Assembly (NCBI RefSeq): GCF_000327385.1
Contig: NW_008709614.1
Coordinates: forward strand, 1,751,213-1,815,212
DNA from: Lottia gigantea
Lineage: Eukaryota; Mollusca; Gastropoda; Lottiidae
Length of the DNA: 64,000 bases
Direction: 5' to 3'
Numbering within the stretch: the first letter of the stretch is position 1; the number at the start of each line of letters is the position of its first letter. This document shows positions 1-10,837 of this stretch, one piece after another. A program made the position numbers and the translations under genes. The notes under the pieces are model-generated. The model ran no database searches. It worked only from the letters and a program-made list of their open reading frames with translations, and had not been told where the DNA came from.

Positions 1-3000
1 ACTTTAGCCTCTATCCCATTTGCAAGCCAATTCTGGGCAGGCAGAGAGACATGTGTGAGAACAATATATGTCCACATTATAAAAAACAAATATTTCATTC
101 AAGTAATAAGAACATTACCATTGTTGTCTGTGTCTGAGAAACAGGGGATACACTTTGCATATTATCTGAAAAAGATGATAGAAATATCAATGTCTGAAAG
201 ACTAATATAATTTGAGGCCTAATTGCAAAATAAACCTTTCCAATGTTTTTCATAAAAATAAATAATATTCTGTATTCTGTTGTATCCTTTTCCATAAAGT
301 CATGACATTCAATTGTTTACAATCTGTAACCGTGTGATCATGCTAATGCAATTTAAATCTTTTATGATAAGTTGAATAGTTTACCTTTATCATTTTCATG
401 CTGTAATTGACTAAGCTGTAAAAGATTAAAGATCTTTCAAACTTTATAATATCAAATCTCAAGAAGAGCTATGTGTATGGTGCAAATCAATATTTTCATT
501 GTAAATCATGTAAAATCAATGTTTAATTTCAAGAAGGTGATAATTACGTATCAGATATAACCTGACAAATCTGGTCTTGTCCATTCCATGGACGTGATAT
601 TTGGGAGGGATATGAGCATATTTAGGCCATACATAAAATGTCACATTTTATAGGAGTTGCTCCGACACTAGTTTCTTAGAATTTTCACCATGTTAAAAAC
701 CAAATTAGGCTTAACTTTCGGAGTTGTACAAAGAAGGAAAATCTTACACCTCGGTACCAAAACATATACCAAAACTTGTAAAATGTTCATTTAATATTGT
801 ATAGAATTCAACTTACTTCAGCTAAAACTTCTGTCATTTCTTTTGATTTATCAGCACTGCAAAATACATGAGGATGTTAAAATTTATAATGTAAGAAAGA
901 TGAAAGTTAATTATAACTGATTTCAATATCATGCTAATTAATTTGAAATTTTTAAAATTTTAATGTCTTTTTCTGTGAACTAGTTATCAAAGAGCTATGT
1001 TATGTAAATTTCAGTGCGGGTATTGACTGACTGATGTAAATGCAAATACGTATTATAACAAATATTGATATTGAAAAACTACCTTTTCCTCTTCTTACTT
1101 TTTTCTCTAAAGTATGGCGTTCCACCATCTCTTAAACCTACAAAAAACAATAAAACTATGATACCACTAAATTCTTTAAAAATCAACATTAGAATTCATG
1201 GTATTGCTGACTTTATGTCATATGTTTAGCATAGATTGTAATGTCTCATCAGAATCTGTTTAAAATGTGTAAAGGGACAGATGCTCCATTTTGCAGTTTT
1301 GAATATATATAAATAGTCTTCAGAAGTACTAGAAATGTATGAAATTTGCCTAATTCCTTCAAAAATATCTCAACATCAGGAATTTCTTTTCCTGTTTCTA
1401 TAGATGTATTTTCTATATAAGGCAGTATTTCAAACGTGGATAATTCTAGACACACATGGATTTGAATGGTGAGATCTGAACACTATTACTGATTGGCTTT
1501 GCTTAAAAATTCCTGTTTCTGAGACTAGGGTACGATTGGTTAAAAAAATGCCAAACCTCTTTAATGATAAGAAAAAAACATTACCTATGTTGGATTCTTC
1601 ATCAAAAGAGGTCATAACTTTTTGGTCTTGGCTCAGCATTTTAACAAAAGATAGTTCATTTGGTGTTAAAGCAGCCATTTGTTGAGTTGAGTCAAAAAGA
1701 GGAGTAAGAGACTTTCTGACATTATGATGATTGTTAAATAAATGGGGAGGGTTTTCACAGATGGGTGTTTCATCTCCATTAGCAATTTGGTTCTTTTCAT
1801 GGTAATTTCTTGGATGAAATCGAAACAAGGGAGATTCAACTGGAATATTTCCTATTCTTGGTGGCATTTTATAGTGATGATTATCTAACAAACTGTTCAT
1901 ATTACCATGATTTCTTATAAAATTACTTTTAATTTCTTCTAAAGTTGAATGACTTCCTGTTCTTTTATTGTGTGTAAGTTTATTCACAGGAGTACTTTCA
2001 CTATCTGGTTCATAATAAGATGAAGTTGAATAAGATTCATAATATTTTACTGAATTCATGTGAGGATTTGAGAACATGATTTGATCCCAATTGTTGTGGT
2101 GTTTTGGCTTTTTAAAAGCATGAAATGAATAGTCACCATCAAAAGAGTCCAATTTTGAATATTGATTCATATGATTCTTTAATTCTTCCCTTGATTTATT
2201 CTTATATGCTTTTTGAGAATTTCTGGAAAATTTCTCTTCAAGGTATAAATCTGGAGGTTTTATCGGATTAAAACGGCTTGAATGGTGTTTTTTAGTATGA
2301 CAAATTTCAGGAGATAATTTGGGGAAATTGTTATCATATGATGTCTTATAACTTGGTTTTAAGGATTTAAAATTCTCCTGAATCCATGGTTTGGGATTTA
2401 TGTCCTCTTTCAAAGACTTTTTATTGAAATCACCATTGACTTTCCATGGAATCATATCTTCGTATTTGACATCATATTCATTTAGAGGAGTGATCTGGAA
2501 ATCTTCACTAGCCCAAGGATTGTTCACTTGAGCAGATGAATGGAACATATCTTTGTCTGTTGTATCTTTTCTTTCAACAATTTGGGAGCTGAGTCCCCAA
2601 TCATCAATCTGAAGAAAAGTTAAAGATATCAGTTGGTGAAACAACAAATTGGACTTAAAATTGCTTTAAAACTGAGGACCTATTGCACTTCTCTATACAA
2701 AAATAAAAACATTGATATTAAATGCTTTATGTTTTAAAATGTATAAATAAGATCTATTGGACAAGGAGCTATTCATATTTTTGAATGCCATGCCATGAAA
2801 AGAAATAAATAAAATAAAAGAAATTTCAAATAACAAGAAAACTTACAGGTAATTTCATCTTTTTGTTAGAAACATTTGGAACAACTGTTGAGTTATATTC
2901 ACTTAGACATGTTTGGGGTCTCTTCTTAACAGGCACCTCATTCTGTTTTACATGATATGAAAACAAAGATTTTGGTTCATGTTTCTCTGTTTTTTCTATA

Positions 3001-4388
3001 AAAATATCTTTCCATTTTGGATTTTCAGCTCTAAAAATTCAATAAGTTTTTGTTTTCTGAAACTTTGTGGTTAATGTAAACATTACTGGTATGCAATGTT
3101 AAATGGGAGAAATACTGCCAAAATTGAAGCGATAACACATCTATTCTCTTACTACACTGTTTTCTGAATTTTCGTATGAATTGAAATATAGACACAGAAT
3201 TCCTACTGAGAGTCTTAGATTGCCTTTGGGATGATAAAAATGTTAACCACTTAAAAAAATATCAATTGTAAAAGTGATTTTACAGAAGCAAATTTTCAGT
3301 CTAAAAAGTATGTCATTTTCACTTGAGGGGAGGGAAGTGTGTCTAGTTTAAAAGTAAAAATACTGAACCTTATATTTCTATGGACAAATGGTAAAAAGTT
3401 GAAAATTTTATTTTGAATATTTATGAGATGAGAGAAAAAATTCAATTCAAATCTAAATGTAGTCAAAGAGTAGTTGGATTTTCTGTCAAAAATTTTTCTA
3501 AATGTAAGCTTATAGTCTATAAGTCTATATCATACAGTGCCTTGTCTTCGTTTTTTAGTCCAATATTTATTTTTCTGATTTGACAAATTAATTGTAGAAT
3601 TTAGAGTCTTACTTAGTACTAGTGGAATCAGTCAGTTGAAGAGAAGATGGTATGGCTATAGGGGAATGAGGTAAATCAACTTCTTGTACTCTATTTCCTT
3701 TAACCACGGTAGACCTATAACCTTTTAAATCAACCTTTTTAACTTGACCTTCATCTACTCCTAAAATCAAATGGACAATGAGATTATAATAGATAACTTT
3801 TTAAGAATAAATATCTTATAAGTTATCTGGAAATGCTTCACTTATCTACATCCACTATTGAAGCTGGAAGCAACAAAGAATGTTCGTCTCTAAAAAGTAT
3901 TTTCAAGTGTTTAGGTTCTCTCAGCATTAATTGTTAATCACTTACCTGGTTTGGCTACTTTCCCATTCCAAAGTATATGAAAAACAAACCTAAACAAGAA
4001 AAGTTGGGGGAGAATCTATTAACTGTTTGAAGAGCAGCTATGTCCTGACTGATTATTCGATTCATTGATTTTTTTCTTCCATATGCTAAATCATGAGGAT
4101 TGTGTTTCTTTAATTTCTGTCTTTCAAAAAATTCCTGAAAATGAAAAATTATTTTTTGGTAACAGCTATTTTTTGGTAGGCTACAGGAACTCAAAAGTTG
4201 AATTGACATTTGAAAAATGTAGAAGTAAACCATGATAAGATCTTGATTTAAGTTTATTGAAGTCAATAAGCTCCAAAATTGCTTACATTGGTTATTTGAG
4301 AAGTTAATTCAGTAATCATGTCTACCTTCTGAAGTTTCTTTTCACCCTGTAATGAGACTCTTTGACGGGCACCACCAATCCAGTTCAT
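1..4388 (-). CDS. REDIC1: REDIC1 (C12orf40)-like meiotic crossover factor, 3' end off the window
   Basis: Seven exons join in phase on the minus strand: 4326-4388, 3990-4134, 3613-3760, 2847-3030, 1585-2608, 1083-1137 and 817-856, giving about 553 codons; the gene continues left. The ATG at 4388 opens MNWIGGARQRV, followed by QKEFFERQKLKK and SQDIAALQTVN. This matches my memory of the human C12orf40/REDIC1 N-terminus (MNWVGGSRSRV, QKEYFEKHRLK, SLDILNLYMVN). The rest is disordered, rich in S, N, H and K, as in the vertebrate protein, and one 1,024-nt exon carries most of it. In mouse, REDIC1 stabilises class I crossover intermediates in meiosis; that role here is by homology only. A strong donor at about 3945 suggests an alternative or skipped exon after exon 2. 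A weak candidate exon lies at 117-168. It is head-to-head with the ABCD gene. No other family was considered likely. Confidence 0.62.
1258..1550. repeat. Dispersed repeat, family A, copy 1
   Basis: This intronic stretch of the REDIC1-like gene recurs in the same orientation at 16268-16550 in a COMMD7 intron. Shared blocks include 'tcttcagaagtactagaa', 'aggaatttctttycctgt' and 'acacacatggattygr'. The first bases (aaagggac...ccattttg) also align. I estimate 80-85% identity by eye. There is no coding capacity and no clear terminal inverted repeat, so it is an unclassified non-autonomous element. Confidence 0.6.
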
Positions 4389-4439
4389 TATTCTGCTCTC
4401 AGATCTTAGTCTTTTATCAATAACTAACAATTAATATCA

Positions 4440-4653
4440 GATATTCTTGTACACTTTGTACGGGGCCTCGGTTTATTGTCCCATCCGAACGACTAGGCAC
4501 TTTTTCCATGTCAGCCCCTCGTACCTGCCTCACTGACAGGGGAAAACCGGGTTGAAAAAACTGAAGGTATTATCTCGACCTATGCCGGGATTGAACCCTG
4601 GACCTTCAGGTTAGCGAGCAAGTGTCTAACTCACTGAGCCACCGCGGCTCCCT
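4440..4653 (-). mobile_element. tRNA-derived SINE, copy 1
   Basis: Read on the minus strand, the head starts near 4653 with a tRNA-like promoter: A box 'tggctcagtgag' and B box 'ggttcaatccc'. It is followed by a body containing 'gacatggaaaaag' and 'cggatgggacaataaa'. The same head and body recur on the plus strand at 43079-43346. Box spacing and the shared non-tRNA body identify a SINE rather than a tRNA gene. It sits in the space between the REDIC1-like and ABCD genes. The body resembles deep invertebrate SINE domains, but I cannot assign the superfamily. Confidence 0.78.
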
Positions 4654-4659
4654 ACGGGT

Positions 4660-4712
4660 TTTCAAGAACAAGGGCAATAACTTTATGTGGGCGTATAAAA
4701 ATATCTGATGAT
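4660..4712 (+). repeat. Fragment of the 'gggcaataact' dispersed repeat
   Basis: It contains 'caagaacaagggcaataact' followed by 'tgtgggcgtataaaaat'. The first block recurs several times at 28.7-29.2, 31.0 and 39.4-39.7 kb. The second block recurs at about 39647-39662, so it probably marks one end of the element. This copy has only one core unit and abuts the SINE. Confidence 0.6.
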
Positions 4713-4769
4713 ATTGCTACAATTAGAAGCCAAACTAAGAGTTGAGCACTCACAAAGAAAGAGAGTCAA

Positions 4770-5275
4770 GATTTTACAGTTGTCTTCTGGAGTAGAGTCA
4801 GGAAAGCTAGGCCCTGTATTATGTGGATTTTTATTATGTTTATTATTTTTAAAACATTACTCTTATGTAAGAGTTTTGGGATCACAGACGCTTGCATTTT
4901 GTTGGGATCACATGACCCTGTGACTCTTTTGGTTGCACACACATTCTTAAACTTAAATGACGGCTAGCCTAGTTGAAACAAATTTGATGGAACCACAGAC
5001 TTGACATAATTACTAAATTAGATGGATAATGAATGATGGTATGAATGAAATACAAAAATAACCATCTTTCCGAATTTATCGGGGTTTTGCGGATCCGATT
5101 TCAATCAATAAACCTCCCAAGCGAAGGTGCGGAAAATTTCCACAAAACAAGGCCTCTTTTTAATTTTTTTCTGTCTCTCTCTACACCAGCCAACAGACAA
5201 CCTGTCAAAATAGCTACCAGAGGCTGGAAATGGAATAGAGTTAGATGTTTCGATGTAGATTTAAGCTAGTCAAGT
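4770..5275 (+). repeat. Dispersed repeat, family B, copy 1
   Basis: Its ends match 13930-14290 in COMMD7 intron 1: the left block around 'actaggccctgt' and the right block around 'gaggctggaa...agatgttt' occur in the same order and orientation. The centre is more diverged and longer here. Small open frames inside it are not credible genes. It is an unclassified non-autonomous element between REDIC1 and ABCD. Confidence 0.55.
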
Positions 5276-5388
5276 TATTTCGGCCCTCGCCCATGTATCT
5301 AAGCTAAAAAACCCAGCAGATCTGCATAACATCTTAGCTTAGGTTAGGAATTATGTCTCAATGTTTCAATGTTTACAGATCTTTACCA

Positions 5389-5531
5389 AGCAGACGAAAT
5401 CATGTCTCGATTTTCCAAAGGTCAAAGTCTCGTGAACTCACGTGTGTTTACATCCAAGATGGCGCAGAAATTTGACATGTGAAAATTATTCTCAAGGATT
5501 TCTTCTAATTTTTTGATAATTCCGTATAATT
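5389..5531 (+). promoter_or_regulatory. Putative proximal promoter / 5' UTR of the ABCD gene
   Basis: Three motifs lie within 60 bp. 'Aaaggtcaaagtct' (about 5417-5430) resembles an HNF4 or DR1-type nuclear-receptor site. A palindromic E-box CACGTG is at about 5439-5444. 'AAGATGGCG' at 5456-5464 resembles a YY1 site. The ATG inside the last motif opens a seven-codon upstream reading frame ending in TGA at 5482, 50 nt before the ABCD start. The motif matches are by eye; occupancy and transcription start are unknown. Confidence 0.35.
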
Positions 5532-8500
5532 ATGTCCAACCTTTTGGAGGCTTCATCGAGAACGAAATTCTCCAAAGGAAAAATTACATGTGGGACCGCT
5601 GCATGCCTTTTGGTGGCTTATGGAGTTCGAAAATATTATCCAAAATTATTTGGAAACAAAAATATTACTTCAAGATCTACAAAGTCAGCTGATTCTGATG
5701 ATAAAAGCAAAAATGAGAATGACCAGATTACACTGTGTGAGGACTCAAAAACTATATCCAAACGTAGTGCTGGAGTCAACAAATACTTTTACAAACAACT
5801 TAAAGACTTATTGAAAATAATTATTCCAAGTCCATGGACAAAGGAGTTCGGGTTGCTCATTTTGCACACTGGCAGTTTGATAGCCAGAACATTTTTATCA
5901 ATTTATGTAGCGAAATTAGATGGTCGAATTGTAATGACAATAGTTCAACGAGATGTAGTTAAGTTTTTAATGCAATTGGCTAAATGGTTGCTCATTGCTG
6001 TGCCAGCAACTTTTATCAATAGTTTGATTAGATATTTAGAGAGCAAACTTGCACTGGCATTCCGTACAAGACTTGTCAATCATGCATACAAGTTATACTT
6101 TAAGAATCAAACATATTATGCTGTCAGTAACCTTGACAGTAGGCTTTCAAATGCAGATCAATGTTTGACTGAAGATATAACCAGTTTCACGTCATCATTG
6201 GCTCATCTATATTCATGTTTAACAAAGCCACTTTTAGATGTTGCAATGATGTCATTTGCACTTAATAGTTTAGCTAGTAGTAGGGGAGCTAGTTCCAAAG
6301 TTCCCATTATTGTAGCTGCAACTGCAATTGCTGCTACAACGAAAATTTTGAGGGCAGTTGCTCCAAAGTTTGGTAAAATGGTAGCTGAGGAAGCAAAAAG
6401 AAAAGGTTATTTACGATATGTGCATTCAAGAATTATAACTAATGCTGAAGAAATTGCATTTTATGGTGGTCACCAGGTTAGTTGGTCAAGATGATTAGTC
6501 ATTATCTTCTGAATCATTCACATAAAATCAGGTTACAAGAGGGTCCAAATATTTATAAGATAAAAAATTATGTTTAGATCTAGATCTTTTACCAGTACAT
6601 TTATCTAATAGACAATGTAAATGTATAGAATTTCCTTTTTACACAGTTTTTAAAAGGTTATATGTTTCATGTCAGAAATACCACAATGAATGAGTTACTG
6701 CTTGAATATTGCATTCAAAAATTTCTCATTGTGGACATTAGTATACATATTCATACTGCCAAGAAAGTAATAGTATCAGTGATTTTGTTGCTATAAATAT
6801 ATGGTTTTGCTTCTTTTTTGAAAAAAAAAGTTCCTCTTTATGTCATTAAATTTTACAAAATAATGTACTTATAACTATACTTCCAAACTGATATTCTAAT
6901 TCATGAATAATCACAGTAGGCTCAAGTATTTGATAGTGTCTTATGATTCTATGTTTCTGGTTTTATAGGTGGAATTGTCTCACCTACAGATAAGTTATAA
7001 AGCATTAACTGAACAAATGGAGATTATATTTTCTAAAAGATTGTGGTATGTAATGTTAGAACAGTTTTTAATGAAGTATGTTTGGAGTGCTTGTGGTTTA
7101 ATCATGGTAGCTGTACCTATTATAACTGCTACTGGAAGACGAACAGATGGTAAGTTATGCTTTATGTTTTGGTGACAGAAAAATAGAATTGATGCTGTGA
7201 TATACATATAACATCATTAGGGTAGCTAGTTTTGAATAGTGGTTATAACATTAAAACAATCTGTTATATAGACAGGGCCTTCTTCACTTACTACCAATTA
7301 GATTGCCTTCCTTTATGATGATAATGATGAAAATGAGAATTCTAATATTCAATTATTTGAGAACTAGGACTATAAGATATACTGCATAGATTAGGTCAAC
7401 CTACTTTTTTATATTTTAAGTTAACTAGTTGATGATTATTTTTCTAGGTAGTTTAGTAGATGAAGACCCTGATGGTGGTGTCAGTGAAAGAACAAGATCT
7501 TTTACTACAGCCAGAAATTTGTTAATCAGTTCAGCTGATGCTATTGAAAGGATGATTTCTTCATATAAAGAGGTACAATATACAAGTGGATTCTTCAAGT
7601 TATCCTTGAAAACACTTGTCTTATTTCTCATTACATTAAAATTGTAGCAAATATAATATTGCAAAATCAAAATTGTTTACTTGGAGAGACTAAAATTAAA
7701 ATTTCCAAGTGATTCCTCTTTCTTGTTTTGTTAGATAACAGAATTAGCAGGTTATACATCAAGAGTATCTGAAATGTTTGAGGTTTTCCGTGATATTAAT
7801 CAAGGTCATTTCAGTCGTCAACTAGTCACTAAGCCAAAAAATAATCTTACCAAAATAGATGGACCAATTCTTTCACGAGGTAAAATGAAATTTTAATATT
7901 TTCCATATCAATTTTTTTTTAAGCCTACCTTGATTTTAATTATGACTTCTTGATCATCAAATTAATTATTTAACATTGACATGTAAATGTAGAATAGAAT
8001 ATTATGTTTTATTATGTATTTAAAGGTGAAGTAGTGGATATTGATGGTAAGATATATATAGAAGATTTACCTATTATTACTCCTAATGGTGATATTATAG
8101 TATCTAGTCTTTCTTTACAGGTATTTTCTTTCAAATTTATTTTTTTTAAATGACCTTTGTCCTCATTTCTCATGTGTAAAAGAACAATCTTTTTGAACAA
8201 TATCTGTCTCTTCTTAAAATAGATTATAACTGATCAACAATGTGTTTTAAATTTAATTCTTTGTTGAGTTGTTAGAAATATCGTCATTGCCTTTCAATGG
8301 GTATCTGATTACCTGTTCTACTTGCAAACACATGTTTTTTTTCATGCGATAATGTGGTATAATTGATTTATAGATGGAAGCAGGAATGCATTTATTAATT
8401 ACTGGTCCAAATGGATGTGGTAAATCATCGTTATTTCGTATATTAAGTGGTTTATGGCCAGTATATAGTGGTAAACTTTATAAACCACCATTATCTTCTT

Positions 8501-10837
8501 TATTTTATATTCCACAACGGTGAGTGGTATTTATTATTATTTTTAAAACATTTTATATTAGCCTGTATGCACCAAATAAGATCAAATTAAGAAGAATAGA
8601 ATAATTTCAATATATTTAGAGATGATTCTATTTTTCTATATGCACCTACTTATAACCACCATAACTACTTATGTTACCAAAATCATCTAAAACGACTAAA
8701 AATTGATCCATTTTAAAATTCTTTAAGAGGGAAAGTGAATTTCTTTTGATATACAAATAGAATTAAAATTTAAAGTTGTTCCAGAGTAACTTTAAGTTAA
8801 GCATACAGTTAGCCAATATTTGAATATATTTAATATTCAATTTTAATTTTTTAAATAATTTTTTCTTTATGGTAAATGTTAATGTTCAGGTAGAATAGAA
8901 TTACATTAAGCTTAATTTAATTTGGTGTATACGGGCCAATATAGCATAACTATTTAGACGTAATGCAGCTAGAAATCTGGAAAGTCTTTAAATTGATGAT
9001 GAATATCTTATCATTCTGTTCATTAGGTACTGTACTGAAAATAAAAAAAAATGATACATTACCACATAGCTTAATTCATCAATCCATTTCAATCCATTAG
9101 ATTTGTATACAAAGTTATGTTATATTTCAGACCATATATGTCTATAGGTAGTTTACGAGATCAAGTTATTTATCCTGATACTGTAGAAGATATGACTAGA
9201 AAAGGTTTTATAGATTCTGATTTATTGAATATACTAGAAATAGTACATTTAAAACATATTGTACATAGAGAGGGAGGTTAGTACATTCTTAATTCTAGTT
9301 CTACAAACAAATATAGTTCCCTATTATTATAGTTAAAACAATGAAAAAACTCATTGTAGATTTTAAGACATTTTCAAATCACTAGAATATTCAATTGAAA
9401 AGACAGTACAGCAAAACTTCCAGAAAATCCAAAAAGATGCTGCTGACAGTATATCTTTAACTTTTGAGTATCACGTGCATTGTCACTTTCTAACATGGTT
9501 TATTCTACTGGCAATAGTTTGAATAAGTCTTTTCTTGAAGCTATATCTAATTTACAATTATTTATTATTGAAGATATTAAATTATTAAAATATATTTTGA
9601 TGATATTCTTTAGGTTGGGATATTGAAAGTGATTGGAAAGATGTGTTATCAGGGGGTGAGAAACAACGAATGGGAATGGCTAGAATATTTTATCATAGGT
9701 ATTTAGATTTATAGATATTGGCAAGTGGGTATAAATCACTGATATACTATTATTTAGTATTTTATGAGGGGCCAAATCCCATGAAAGGAGATTTGTTTAA
9801 TTTCCTTATTATAAGAATGAAAATCTAATGCAAAAACCACCTACAATTAAATACAGACAAAAAATGGTGTTAAATTAATTTTTTTTGGGAGCACAAATGT
9901 AGTTGACAAGTAGATCATATGTCTATATAGACTAAAATCTGATTTATTGAATTACTGCTGGTATTTATAAATATATCAATCCTTTGATTCAGAATTATCG
10001 GTTATAAAAATAATCCTTCAGGTTAGAAATTTCTAGTCTGTAAGAAAGTGGAGATTAAATAAGGTAATGATGGAATATTTCAGACCAAAGTTTGCTCTAT
10101 TAGATGAATGTACGAGTGCTGTATCTATAGATGTAGAAAGTAAGATATATCAAACAGCTAAAGATTCTGGTATAACACTTTTAACTATTACTCATAGACC
10201 TTCTTTATGGTAAGTCTTCTTGTATAACTGTATTTATTATACCTATCATCAGATAAGCGAGAAATGTAAATGTTGGGCACAATATTGGTTTCTACTTCGG
10301 TGTTGGAATGAGATGAGAGTAGTATCTCAAGACACTGATCTAGATCATGAAGTAAGAAACAAAAACTTCAGTGTTAAAGATGTACAAAAAATCTTCTTTT
10401 GGAGGTTTGGTTTATTTTTGTTTTGCTTGTATAGTAATAGTGCTGTTGCTTTTGATTTAACCCGAAAAATATACTCCACTTGCCTGTGTGTGTCCTAATA
10501 GGTGTTATATCAATAATTTATTGCTAGAAATATTAATGTTTTGATAGGAAACATATATTACATGTTGTTTTTACATTGTACTGACAGGAAGTTCCACACT
10601 CATTTATTACAATTTGATGGTGAAGGAGGGTGGAGAATGGAACAGCTAGATACCAGTACCAGATTATCATTGAACGAAGAAAAACAACAACTTGAAACTC
10701 AACTTACAGGAGTTCCTAAGATGCAGCAGAGATTAAAAGAGCTCTGTTCTATTTTGGGAGAGGATTCTGTGTTACTTACTAAAAAGGGAAGCTTTGTCAA
10801 TTTGGAAACATCTACTTTGAGTGATATTCAAGAATGA
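5532..10837 (+). CDS. ABCD1/2: Peroxisomal ABC half-transporter, ABCD1/ABCD2 type
   Basis: Ten exons join in phase: 5532-6476, 6969-7149, 7448-7572, 7735-7879, 8026-8120, 8374-8519, 9131-9276, 9614-9698, 10084-10209 and 10588-10837. They give 747 aa (human ABCD1 is 745). Exon 1 encodes the N-terminal PEX19-binding-like helix ([12 protein letters not shown]) and transmembrane segments, with [11 protein letters not shown] and the EAA-like EEIAFYGGH motif. The nucleotide-binding domain has Walker [10 protein letters not shown] (exon 6), signature [10 protein letters not shown] (exon 8), Walker [11 protein letters not shown] (exon 9) and the H-loop in ITHRPS. Family members dimerise in the peroxisome membrane and import very-long-chain acyl-CoAs for beta-oxidation. 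The sequence follows ABCD1/2 far better than ABCD3/PMP70 and likely represents the pre-duplication ancestor of both. All key residues are intact. Confidence 0.97.

Noticed and set aside
4560-4653. Possible tRNA gene
   Set aside because: A and B boxes are present, but there is no cloverleaf, and the same sequence plus a long body recurs at 43079-43346, so it is a SINE head.
5532-10837. ABCD3 (PMP70) or ABCD4 identity
   Set aside because: Residue patterns in the transmembrane domain, the EEIAFYGGH region and the C-terminus follow ABCD1/2 throughout, and length matches.
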